Assembly (NCBI RefSeq): GCF_040024445.1
Contig: NZ_CP157276.1
Coordinates: forward strand, 1,922,001-1,986,000
From: Prescottella soli
GTDB taxonomy: Bacteria; Actinomycetota; Actinomycetes; Mycobacteriales; Mycobacteriaceae
DNA length: 64,000 nt
Direction: 5' to 3'
Both the position numbers and the translations under genes were made by a program. Below, in pieces: positions 42,263 to 50,220 of this stretch. The stretch's first letter is position 1. Every line of letters starts with the position of its first letter. A model generated the notes under the pieces. That model made no database searches, had not been told where the DNA came from, and saw only the letters and a list, made by a program, of their open reading frames with translations.

Positions 42263-43180
42263 GTGGAATTGATCGACGGCCTGCGGTGGTTCATCGCGCT
42301 CGCGGAGACCGGGCAGGTCACCGCGGCGTCGGACATGCTGCGCATCTCCCAGCCGACGCTGTCGCGACGCCTGGCCAGACTCGAACGCGACCTGGGCGTC
42401 GAACTGTTCGACCGGCACGGCCGGCGCCTCGAACTCAACGACCGCGGTCGCGTACTCCTCGAACATGCACGTCGTGCGGCGGCGGAGCTGTCCGCCGCGC
42501 AGCGCGAGATCGCCTCGTTCGACAGCCCCGACCGCGGCACGGTGCGGCTGAGCTTCCTGCACTCGTTCGGGACCTGGCTGATTCCGCGGGTCCTGCGCGC
42601 CTACCGCGAGCAGCGGCCCCGAGTGTCGTTCACGCTGTACCAGGACGCCGCGCAGGCCCTCGTCGATCGCGTCGTCGACGGCCGCGACGACCTCGCGTTC
42701 GTCTCCCCGCGACCCCGCAGCACGCTGGTGCGGTGGGCGCCGATCACGCACCAGCGGCTCGCGCTGGCCCTGCCGGCCGGACATCGCCTCGGCGACGTGG
42801 CGGCGCTCGATCTCGCCGCGGCCGCGAACGAGTCGTTCATCGTCATGCACGAGGACTACGGGATGCGCCGGATCTTCGACGAACTGTGCGCCGAGGCGGG
42901 CTTCGCGCCCAACGTCGTCTTCGAGTCCAGCGAACTGGCCACGATCGGCGGCCTGGTGTCCGCGTCGCTGGGCGTCGCGGTGATGCCGTGGCAGGAACCG
43001 CACAGCTGGCCCGAGGGCGTCACGCTCGTCCCGCTGAACGGCGCCGGGCGCGACATCGGTGTGGTCTGGGCGCGAGGCCGGGCGTTGCCGGCCGCCGCGG
43101 AGCGCTTCCTGAGATTCACAACCGATTCACAGGAAGTCGAACCTGGAGAAACAGCTCCGACTGAGGTCACCGACGTGTAA
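42263..43180 (+). CDS. LysR-family regulator
   Basis: A 305-residue LysR protein: N-terminal winged helix (FIALAETGQVTAASDMLRIS, QPTLSRRLARLERDLG, about residues 10-46) and a periplasmic-binding-like effector domain. It begins at GTG 42263 with no ribosome binding site, possibly a leaderless transcript. It is divergent from the MFS gene, the usual LysR-target layout. Confidence 0.9.
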   Translation: MELIDGLRWFIALAETGQVTAASDMLRISQPTLSRRLARLERDLGVELFDRHGRRLELNDRGRVLLEHARRAAAELSAAQREIASFDSPDRGTVRLSFLHSFGTWLIPRVLRAYREQRPRVSFTLYQDAAQALVDRVVDGRDDLAFVSPRPRSTLVRWAPITHQRLALALPAGHRLGDVAALDLAAAANESFIVMHEDYGMRRIFDELCAEAGFAPNVVFESSELATIGGLVSASLGVAVMPWQEPHSWPEGVTLVPLNGAGRDIGVVWARGRALPAAAERFLRFTTDSQEVEPGETAPTEVTDV

Positions 43181-43287
43181 CGTCCGCCACACTCGGCGCG
43201 GTATGCGCATCACGAACCGCCGAGCCCGCGGACTGCGGGGACTGGGGGGAGCTGTGGCGGCATCGCCAGTCGAAGCCTCCCCTCGAT

Positions 43288-43317
43288 CTGCAAACCTACG
43301 GTAGCGTAGGTTTGCAG
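43288..43317. promoter_or_regulatory. Perfect 30-bp palindrome before desA1
   Basis: CTGCAAACCTACG and CGTAGGTTTGCAG form perfect 13-bp arms around GTAG, 62 bp before the desaturase start. In mycobacteria the TetR-type repressor MadR controls desA genes; whether this is its motif cannot be checked here. Confidence 0.65.
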
Positions 43318-43379
43318 CAAGGTCTGAAGCGCACGTCAACGTCATTCAGCGTCACCGACTTTCATGGAGGCAGAAACCG

Positions 43380-44333
43380 ATGTCGAGGGATCTCACTCAG
43401 CTCGAGCTGCTGCAGGAGTTGCAGCCTGTTGCGGAAGAGAACGTGAATCGGCATCTCTCCATGGCCAAGGATTGGCATCCGCACGATTACGTCCCGTGGG
43501 ACGAGGGTCGCAACTTCGCCGCGATGGGCGGCGAGGACTGGGATCCCGAGCAGTCCCAGCTCGGCGAGGTCGCGAAGGCCGCGATGATCACCAACCTCCT
43601 CACGGAGGACAACCTGCCGTCGTACCACCGCGAGATCGCCGAGAACTTCTCCCGTGACGGCGCGTGGGGCACCTGGGTGGGCCGCTGGACGGCCGAGGAG
43701 AACCGCCACGGCATCGTGATGCGCGACTACCTCGTCGTCACCCGCGGCGTCGACCCGGTCGAGCTCGAGAATGCCCGCATGATCCACATGACGAACGGCT
43801 ACAGCTCGCCGGCCGGCGACAGCGTCGGACTGCTGCACTCCGTGTCGTACGTGACGTTCCAGGAACTCGCGACCCGCGTCTCGCACCGCAACACCGGCAA
43901 GGCGTGCCAGGACCCGATCGCCGACCGGATGCTGCAGCGCATCGCGGCCGACGAGAACCTGCACATGATCTTCTACCGGAACATCTGCGGCGCCGCGATG
44001 GACATCGCACCCGACCAGACGCTCAAGGCCGTGACCGACATCATCAAGAACTTCGAGATGCCCGGCGCCGGCATGCCGAACTTCCGACGCAACGGCGTCC
44101 TGATGGCCAAGCACGGCATCTACGACCTGCGCCAGCATCTCGAGGAGGTCGTGCAGCCGGTGCTCCGCAAGTGGAATGTGTTCGACCGCACGGACTTCAC
44201 GGCCCGCGGCGAGGACACCCGCGAGGAGCTCGCGGCGTTCCTCGAGAACCTCGAGCAGCAGGCCACCAAGTTCGAGGAGATGCGCGACCGCGCCCTCGCG
44301 CGCGAGGCCGCGCGCGCCGAGAAGGCCTCCTGA
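43380..44333 (+). CDS. desA1: Acyl-ACP desaturase (DesA1-type)
   Basis: A 317-residue soluble di-iron acyl-ACP desaturase of the mycobacterial DesA1/DesA2 group, needed for unsaturation of long-chain or mycolic acid precursors. Di-iron ligands are visible in two E-x2-H motifs, TAEENRH (about residue 110) and ADENLH (about 198), plus further Glu residues. GGAGG precedes ATG 43380. It is preceded by a 30-bp palindrome and followed by a terminator at 44364. It starts the block syntenic with Rv0824c-Rv0814c. Confidence 0.9.
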   Translation: MSRDLTQLELLQELQPVAEENVNRHLSMAKDWHPHDYVPWDEGRNFAAMGGEDWDPEQSQLGEVAKAAMITNLLTEDNLPSYHREIAENFSRDGAWGTWVGRWTAEENRHGIVMRDYLVVTRGVDPVELENARMIHMTNGYSSPAGDSVGLLHSVSYVTFQELATRVSHRNTGKACQDPIADRMLQRIAADENLHMIFYRNICGAAMDIAPDQTLKAVTDIIKNFEMPGAGMPNFRRNGVLMAKHGIYDLRQHLEEVVQPVLRKWNVFDRTDFTARGEDTREELAAFLENLEQQATKFEEMRDRALAREAARAEKAS

Positions 44334-44363
44334 CGGGTCGCCACCTGCCCCGTTGCAGCTATC

Positions 44364-44397
44364 CTGTGCCCGGTACCGGATCCGGTACCGGGCACAG
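44364..44397 (+). terminator. Rho-independent terminator
   Basis: CTGTGCCCGGTACCGG and its complement form a 34-bp near-continuous palindrome followed by TCTTTT, between desA1 and the dus gene. Confidence 0.85.
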
Positions 44398-44430
44398 TCT
44401 TTTCTCCCGAAGAATTATCCCGAGGTCTTC

Positions 44431-45573
44431 ATGTCACCCCTTCGCATCGGTTCGCTCGAGCTGGGCAGCCCCGTCGTGCTGGCCCCCATGGCAGGCATCA
44501 CGAACGTCGCCTTCCGCACGCTCTGCCGCGAACTCGAACTCGAGCGTGCCGGCAGCACCGCGGGCCTGTACGTGTGCGAGATGGTGACGGCCCGCGCGCT
44601 GGTCGAGCGGCATCCGGTGACGATGCACATGACCACCTTCGGGCCAACCGAGACGCCGCGCTCGCTGCAGCTGTACACCGTCGACCCCGAGGTCACGTAC
44701 GCCGCGGCGAAGATGATCGTCGACGAGGACCTCGCCGACCACATCGACATGAACTTCGGCTGCCCGGTCCCCAAGGTCACCCGCAAGGGCGGCGGATCGG
44801 CGCTGCCGTACAAGCGCCGCCTGTTCGGGCAGATCGTCGCCGCCGCGGTGAAGGCGACCGAGGGCACGAACATCCCGGTCACCGTGAAGATGCGCATCGG
44901 CATCGACGCCGACCACCACACCCACCTCGACGCCGGACGCATCGCCGCCGCCGAGGGCGCCGCTGCCGTAGCGCTGCACGGTCGCACGGCCTCCCAGCGC
45001 TACTCGGGCACGGCCGACTGGTCCGAGATCGCGCGCCTCAAGGAGCACGTCACCGACATCCCGGTGCTCGGCAACGGCGACATCTTCGCCGCCGAGGACG
45101 CCGAGAAGATGATGTCCGAGACCGGCTGCGACGGCGTCGTCGTCGGACGCGGCTGCCTGGGCCGGCCGTGGCTGTTCGCCGAACTCAGCGCCGCCCTCAA
45201 CGGCACCGAGATGCCGGTCCCGCCGAACCTCGGCGAGGTCGCCGCGATCATGATGCGGCACGGACGCCTGCTCGCCGACCACCACGGCGAGGACAAGGGC
45301 ATGCGGGAGATGCGCAAGCACATCGCGTGGTACATGCGCGGCTTCCCGGCGGGTTCCGAACTGCGCAACGGCATGGCCCGGGTGTCGTCGCTCGCCGAAC
45401 TCGAGGGCTTCCTCGGCCAGCTCGACCCGACGGTGCCGTTCCCCAAGGACGCGGAGGGCCCGCGCGGTCGCCAGGGCTCGCCCGGCACCGTCGCGTTGCC
45501 GGACGGCTGGCTCGACGACCCCGAGGACACTCTCGTCCCGGCGGGCGCCGACATCATGCATTCCGGCGGATAG
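44431..45573 (+). CDS. dusB: tRNA-dihydrouridine synthase
   Basis: A 380-residue FMN-dependent enzyme that reduces uridines in tRNA. Landmarks: LAPMAGITNVAFR at the N-terminus, the catalytic Cys in MNFGCPVPKVTRKGGG, VKMRIGID, ALHGRTASQRYSG, and phosphate-binding GNGDIF and GVVVGRGCLGRPW. ATG 44431 is chosen by the conserved MSPLRIGSLEL start. It corresponds to M. tuberculosis Rv0823c in gene order. The assignment to the DusB subclass is by overall resemblance. Confidence 0.9.
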   Translation: MSPLRIGSLELGSPVVLAPMAGITNVAFRTLCRELELERAGSTAGLYVCEMVTARALVERHPVTMHMTTFGPTETPRSLQLYTVDPEVTYAAAKMIVDEDLADHIDMNFGCPVPKVTRKGGGSALPYKRRLFGQIVAAAVKATEGTNIPVTVKMRIGIDADHHTHLDAGRIAAAEGAAAVALHGRTASQRYSGTADWSEIARLKEHVTDIPVLGNGDIFAAEDAEKMMSETGCDGVVVGRGCLGRPWLFAELSAALNGTEMPVPPNLGEVAAIMMRHGRLLADHHGEDKGMREMRKHIAWYMRGFPAGSELRNGMARVSSLAELEGFLGQLDPTVPFPKDAEGPRGRQGSPGTVALPDGWLDDPEDTLVPAGADIMHSGG

Positions 45574-45649
45574 CCCCGACCGGCAGCGACCCACGCCTAG
45601 ACTCCGAAGAGCCTGCAGTTCCTCGAGGATGCTTCCGGACGGAGACGCC

Positions 45650-46591
45650 GTGGCCGCTTCACCAGCAGATTCGGACGCCTGGCCCGCACTGCGGGTTGCC
45701 GATTGGGAACCCACCCGCGACACGCTGCACATGTGGTCGCAGGTCGTCGGGAAGGTGCGGTTGGCCCACGCGCCGCTGGTCAACCACTGGTGGCAGGTGC
45801 CGTTCTATGTGAGCGCGCGCGGGCTGACAACGTCGGCGATCCCGTATCGCACCCGCGTCTTCGACATCGAGTTCGACTTCTCCGGCCACCAACTGGTGAT
45901 CCGCGACAGCAACGGCGCCCATCGTGAGTTCCCGCTCGAGCCGATGCCGGTCGCCGACTTCTACGAGCGGGTCATGAAGTCGCTCGACGAACTGGGCATC
46001 GAGACGCTTGTTCAGCCGACGCCGAACGAGGTGCCCACCGCGATCCCGTTCGCCGAAGACACCGTGCACGCGTCGTACGACCCGTCCGCCGCGAACCTGT
46101 TCTGGAAGCAACTCGTCCAGGCCGACCGTGGCCTGCACGAGTTCCGGTCCCGATTCCTCGGCAAGGTCAGCCCCGTCCACTTCTTCTGGGGGTCGTTCGA
46201 CCTGGCCTGCACCCGTTTCTCGGGACGGCCGGCCCCCGAGCACCCGGGCGGCGCCCCCCACTGCGGCCGCTGGGTGATGGTCGAGGGCTACTCGCACGAG
46301 CTGTCGAGCTGCGGGTTCTGGCCCGGCGGCGGGGAGGAGGGCGCGTTCTACGCGTACGCCTATCCCGAGCCGGACGGCTTCTCCACCCACCCGGTCGAGC
46401 CCGAGCAGGCGTTCTACAGCGCCGAGTTCAAGCAGTTCCTGCTCCCCTACGAGGCGGTCCGTACCGCGGCCGATCCCGACGCGACCCTGCAGCGATTCCT
46501 GCAGTCCACCTACGAGGCCGAGGCCGACAACGCGAACTGGGACCGTGGCGCGCTGGAATGCGATCCACAGCGGTGGCACGCCGCACGGTGA
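45650..46591 (+). CDS. DUF5996-family protein
   Basis: A 313-residue protein recognised as DUF5996: HMWSQVVGKVRLAHAPLVNH, HWWQVPFYVSARGL, FFWGSFDLACTRFSGR, and the C-terminal AFYAYAYPEPDGF with FLLPYEAVR. Biochemical function unknown. GTG 45650 has GGAG six bases upstream; the frame opens at 45629. It lies between dus and the LCP gene, an insertion relative to the M. tuberculosis order. Confidence 0.85.
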   Translation: MAASPADSDAWPALRVADWEPTRDTLHMWSQVVGKVRLAHAPLVNHWWQVPFYVSARGLTTSAIPYRTRVFDIEFDFSGHQLVIRDSNGAHREFPLEPMPVADFYERVMKSLDELGIETLVQPTPNEVPTAIPFAEDTVHASYDPSAANLFWKQLVQADRGLHEFRSRFLGKVSPVHFFWGSFDLACTRFSGRPAPEHPGGAPHCGRWVMVEGYSHELSSCGFWPGGGEEGAFYAYAYPEPDGFSTHPVEPEQAFYSAEFKQFLLPYEAVRTAADPDATLQRFLQSTYEAEADNANWDRGALECDPQRWHAAR

Positions 46592-46664
46592 CCCGCGACA
46601 CGTCACGGCGTGAGGTGGGACAACGCTTCTGCGACACGCAGACTTATGCCGCTGAGGGGCGTCG

Positions 46665-46703
46665 ATAAGTATCATGGCGTCGTCGTCGAGCGACGGTACT
46701 TAT
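46665..46703 (+). promoter_or_regulatory. Leader hairpin before the LCP gene
   Basis: ATAAGTA pairs with TACTTAT and the inner CGTCG with CGACG, with a small internal loop, immediately before the GGAGG of the downstream gene. It could influence translation or RNA stability; no known riboswitch is recognised. Confidence 0.4.
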
Positions 46704-46731
46704 TTGGAGGCGGAGAGGTCAGGGCGAATCG

Positions 46732-48675
46732 GTGGGTGACGAGCACAATCCCAGTCACGCCGCGCCGGAAGGCCGAGCCCCCTGGGAGCGTCCGCTAGCC
46801 GACCGTCGTTATCGCGAGGAGCAGGCCCGACGGGGCCGCCACGAATCCGAACACGAACCCCTCGACACCAGCGAACGCCTGTCCGTCGCCGAATTGATGC
46901 AGAAGATGGGTCGGCCGGTGCCACCCGCCGTCGGCCGGGGCGGCCGCTCGGACGAGCCCGAGTTCGACGAGTTCGACGAGTTCGAGTCGTTCCACGCGCC
47001 CCCGACCGGCCCGGACGACGCCACCGAGATCATTCCGGTCGTCACCGACGACCGTTTCGACGACGACTACGACTCCGAACCCGACACCCCGAACTGGGTG
47101 GAAGAGGCGGCGACCACCGCGTCACCGCAGGCTGTCGGCACCCCCGGCCAGACCCGACTGGCCGCGAGCAAGGACCGCAAGCGCCGCAAGCTGCTGGCGT
47201 TCGGGCGGTCGGCGGTCGCGTTCGTCGCGGTGATGGCGATGGTCGTGACCGGCGGCCTGTGGGGCTACCTGCGTACGACCGAGGGCCGCTTCGCGCAGAT
47301 CGCCGCGCTCGACACCGACTCCAGCGACATCATCGATCCCGGCGGCCAGACCGGTGACGAGACGTATCTGATCGTGGGCACCGACACGCGTGCAGGTGCG
47401 TCCGGCGCGGTCGGGGCGGGCACCGTCGATGACGCCGAGGGCGCCCGTTCGGACACCGTCATGCTGGTGCACATCCCGGCCGACCGCAGCCGCGTCGTCG
47501 CGGTCTCCTTCCCGCGCGACCTCGATGTGGAGCGCCCCGAGTGCCAGGGCTGGGACAACCAGACCGGCACCTACACCGACGAGACGTATCCGGCGGCCGA
47601 GGGCGACAAGCTCAACGCCACCTATGCGCTGGGCGGACCGAAGTGTCTGGTGAAGGTCATCCAGAAGATGTCGGGCCTGAAGATCCGCCACTTCGTCGGC
47701 ATGGACTTCGCCGGCTTCGAGAGCATGGTCAACGGCGTGGGTGGCGTCGAAGTGTGCGTCCCGCAGCCCCTGGTCGACGGCGAACTCGGCACGATCCTGC
47801 CGACCGCCGGCACCCAGACCCTCGACGGCAAGAAGGCACTCGACTACGTGCGCGCCCGCCACGTGGAGGCGGAGGGCAACGGCGACTACGGCCGGATCAA
47901 ACGGCAGCAGTTGTTCCTGTCGGCGCTGCTGCGCGAGGCGATGTCGAGCAAGGTGCTGTTCGATCCGGGCAAGCTCAACAGCTTCATCAACGCGTTCACC
48001 AAGTCCACGTTCGTCGAGAACATCGACACCAAGTCGCTGATCACCCTCGGTCAGTCGCTTCGCAACGTCGACGCCGGCGCCGTCACGTTCATCACCGTCC
48101 CCACCGCCGGCACCAACGACTGGGGCAACGAGATCCCCCGCCTCGACGACATCAAGGACATCTTCCGGGCGATCATCGACGACGAGCCCCTGCCGGGCGA
48201 GAAGCGGACCGACGACAAGAAGGACACGTCGACGACGGCCCCGCCCCCGGCACCGAGCCAGCTCGCGGTGAGCCCGGAGTCGGTGAGCGTGCAGATGTCC
48301 AACGGCTCGGGCGTCTCCGGGCTGGCCGCCACCACGGCCGACCGATTGGCCGCGTACGGGTTCCAGATCTACAGCGTCGGCAACTACAGCGGCACCAGCA
48401 GCCAGACCGTCGTACGGTTCTCCCCCGGCCTCGAGGCAGAGGCCGCGACCGTGGCGTCGTCGATTCCCGGGGCGGTGCTCGAGCAGGCCTCGGGGCTCGG
48501 CAACATCGTCGAGGTGGTCCTCGGCAGCGCATTCGACCGCACTCTGACGGCCCCCGCCGCGGCCGGTTCGTCGCTCGACGTCAGCTCCGCTCGGATCGGT
48601 GCGCCCGAGGAGGTCGAGCTGCCCGCGGACCTCGCGGTGACGAACGCGACCGACAATCCCTGCGCGAAGCCCTGA
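46732..48675 (+). CDS. LytR-CpsA-Psr family protein with LytR_C domain
   Basis: A 647-residue cell-envelope ligase type. A long acidic cytoplasmic N-terminus (1-155, with DEFDEFESF-like repeats) is followed by a TM helix (about 160-185), the LCP domain with TDTRAG, the SFPRDLDV catalytic arginine region and YVRARH, then a LytR_C domain (about 515-605, MSNGSGVSGLAATTADRL). LCP proteins attach polymers such as arabinogalactan to peptidoglycan. GTG 46732. In position it matches Rv0822c. Confidence 0.9.
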   Translation: MGDEHNPSHAAPEGRAPWERPLADRRYREEQARRGRHESEHEPLDTSERLSVAELMQKMGRPVPPAVGRGGRSDEPEFDEFDEFESFHAPPTGPDDATEIIPVVTDDRFDDDYDSEPDTPNWVEEAATTASPQAVGTPGQTRLAASKDRKRRKLLAFGRSAVAFVAVMAMVVTGGLWGYLRTTEGRFAQIAALDTDSSDIIDPGGQTGDETYLIVGTDTRAGASGAVGAGTVDDAEGARSDTVMLVHIPADRSRVVAVSFPRDLDVERPECQGWDNQTGTYTDETYPAAEGDKLNATYALGGPKCLVKVIQKMSGLKIRHFVGMDFAGFESMVNGVGGVEVCVPQPLVDGELGTILPTAGTQTLDGKKALDYVRARHVEAEGNGDYGRIKRQQLFLSALLREAMSSKVLFDPGKLNSFINAFTKSTFVENIDTKSLITLGQSLRNVDAGAVTFITVPTAGTNDWGNEIPRLDDIKDIFRAIIDDEPLPGEKRTDDKKDTSTTAPPPAPSQLAVSPESVSVQMSNGSGVSGLAATTADRLAAYGFQIYSVGNYSGTSSQTVVRFSPGLEAEAATVASSIPGAVLEQASGLGNIVEVVLGSAFDRTLTAPAAAGSSLDVSSARIGAPEEVELPADLAVTNATDNPCAKP

Positions 48676-48687
48676 ACTGCGCCGGGC

Positions 48688-48709
48688 ATTCACCCGGCGT
48701 TCACCTGAC
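48688..48709 (+). promoter_or_regulatory. PHO-box-like direct repeat before phoU
   Basis: ATTCACCCGGC-GTTCACCTGAC: two 11-bp direct repeat units of the actinobacterial PHO box (GTTCACC-type), 42 bp before the phoU start. They suggest phosphate-starvation control by PhoP or RegX3. Confidence 0.65.
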
Positions 48710-48750
48710 CGTGGTGACTTGGTTTCCGCCACGCCGTAGGCTGTGACCTC

Positions 48751-49440
48751 ATGCGCGTCGCTTACAACGAACAGATGACCGAGCTTGCGGATCTCCTCGG
48801 CGAGATGGCGGGCTTGGCCGGGGCGGCCATGGAGAAGGCCACCCAGTCCCTCCTGCATGCCGATCTCGAGCTGGCCGAGCAGGTGATCGGGGAGCACGAG
48901 AAGATCACCGAGCTCAGCGTCGTGGCGGAGGAGCGGGCGTTCGCGTTGCTCGCGCTGCAGGCCCCGGTCGCGGGCGACCTGCGCTCCGTCGTCAGCGGCA
49001 TCCAGATCGTCTCCGACATCGACCGCATGGGTGCGCTCGCGCTGCACGTCGCCAAGATCACCCGCCGCCGTCACCCGAACCATGTCCTCCCCGAGGAGGT
49101 CAACGGCTACTTCGCCGAGATGGGCCGCATCGCCGTCTCGCTGGGCGCGGGCGCCAAGGAGGTCCTCGAGACCCGCGACCCCGAGCGCGCCGCCAAGCTC
49201 CGCGAAGAAGACGACGCGATGGACGACCTGCACCGGCACCTGTTCAGCGTCCTCATGGACCGGGAGTGGCAGCACGGTGTGGCCGCGGCCGTCGACGTGA
49301 CCCTGCTGGGCCGCTTCTACGAGCGATTCGCCGACCACACCGTCGAGGTCGCGCGCCGGGTCATCTTCCTCGTCACCGGCAAGATGCCCGAGGACCCGCG
49401 CAACGACGCCGACGACCTGACGTCCTACCCCGAGCTGTAG
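48751..49440 (+). CDS. phoU: Phosphate signalling protein PhoU (PhoY2)
   Basis: A 229-residue, all-helical protein with two three-helix PhoU repeats; each carries the metal-binding E/DxxxD motif (IVSDIDRMG near residue 89, [12 protein letters not shown] near 190). PhoU restrains PhoR/SenX3 and Pst transport when phosphate is plentiful. It starts at ATG 48751 and is preceded by a PHO-box-like repeat. In M. tuberculosis the neighbour is pstB (phoT); here a five-gene block intervenes. Confidence 0.93.
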   Translation: MRVAYNEQMTELADLLGEMAGLAGAAMEKATQSLLHADLELAEQVIGEHEKITELSVVAEERAFALLALQAPVAGDLRSVVSGIQIVSDIDRMGALALHVAKITRRRHPNHVLPEEVNGYFAEMGRIAVSLGAGAKEVLETRDPERAAKLREEDDAMDDLHRHLFSVLMDREWQHGVAAAVDVTLLGRFYERFADHTVEVARRVIFLVTGKMPEDPRNDADDLTSYPEL

Positions 49441-49443
49441 CGG

Positions 49444-49473
49444 CTCGCCGGGGGCGTACGCGCCCCCGGCGAG
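49444..49473. terminator. Bidirectional terminator
   Basis: CTCGCCGGGGGCG and CGCCCCCGGCGAG, 13-bp perfect arms with a 4-nt loop, between convergent phoU and the Liv ATPase gene. Confidence 0.88.
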
Positions 49474-49491
49474 GCCCCGCTTCGTGGGGTG

Positions 49492-50220
49492 TCAGGCTTC
49501 CTCGCCGGACAGGTACGCGCGCTGCACGGCGTCCAGGTCGGCCGCGATCTCGGACGCGGGACCTTCGAGGATGACGCGCCCACGCCGCATGACGTAGACC
49601 CGGTCGGCCACCTCGAGCACCTGACGAACGTGCTGCTCGACCAACAACACTCCGACACCGTCGGTGGTCGCGGCGTCCCGCACGACCGCGAGCAGCCGGG
49701 CGACGATCTGTGGCGCCAGACCCAGCGACAACTCGTCGGCCAGGAGCAGTTTCGGTTTCCGGGCCAACGCACGGGCCAGCGTGAGCATCTGCTGCTCCCC
49801 ACCCGAGAGCAGACCTGCCTGCCGGCGCAGCAGGGCCCGCAGTTCCGGGAAGATTGCGCACGCGTCGTCCGCGGAAACCCCCGCCAGACGCAGATTCTCC
49901 GCGGCCGTGAGCCCCATGATCACCGAACGCTCCTCGGTGACGTAGCTCAGACCGCGTTTCGACAACTGCGCCAACGACATCCGCTTCGGCTGATCGAGGA
50001 CGCGGACACTCCCCGCAATCGGGGTCAGCTCACCCGCCGCGGTGAGCATCGTCGTGGACTTCCCGGCACCGTTGGCGCCGATCAGTGCCACCACCTCGCC
50101 CGCGCGCACCGTCAGGTTCAGGTCCCGGCACACCGCGACCTCGCCGTATCCGGCGCTCACGCCTTCGTATTCGAGGACTGCCGTCCGGTTCTCGGTCGCC
50201 GTCTGTGCGGTCGTCGTCAC
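49492..50220 (-). CDS. LivF-type ABC transporter ATPase
   Basis: A 242-residue ABC ATPase of the branched-chain amino acid/urea (HAAT) family: Walker A GANGAGKST (about 48-56), signature LLSGGEQQM, Walker B LLLADEL, and EQHV switch. GTG 50220 has GGAGG seven bases upstream and overlaps the stop of the fused permease gene (GTGA). It is the second ATPase of the transporter; the first is fused to the permeases. Confidence 0.9.
   Translation of the reverse strand: MTTTAQTATENRTAVLEYEGVSAGYGEVAVCRDLNLTVRAGEVVALIGANGAGKSTTMLTAAGELTPIAGSVRVLDQPKRMSLAQLSKRGLSYVTEERSVIMGLTAAENLRLAGVSADDACAIFPELRALLRRQAGLLSGGEQQMLTLARALARKPKLLLADELSLGLAPQIVARLLAVVRDAATTDGVGVLLVEQHVRQVLEVADRVYVMRRGRVILEGPASEIAADLDAVQRAYLSGEEA

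Noticed and set aside
47122-49338. 738-codon minus-strand frame across the LCP and phoU genes
   Set aside because: Shadow of strongly supported plus-strand genes.
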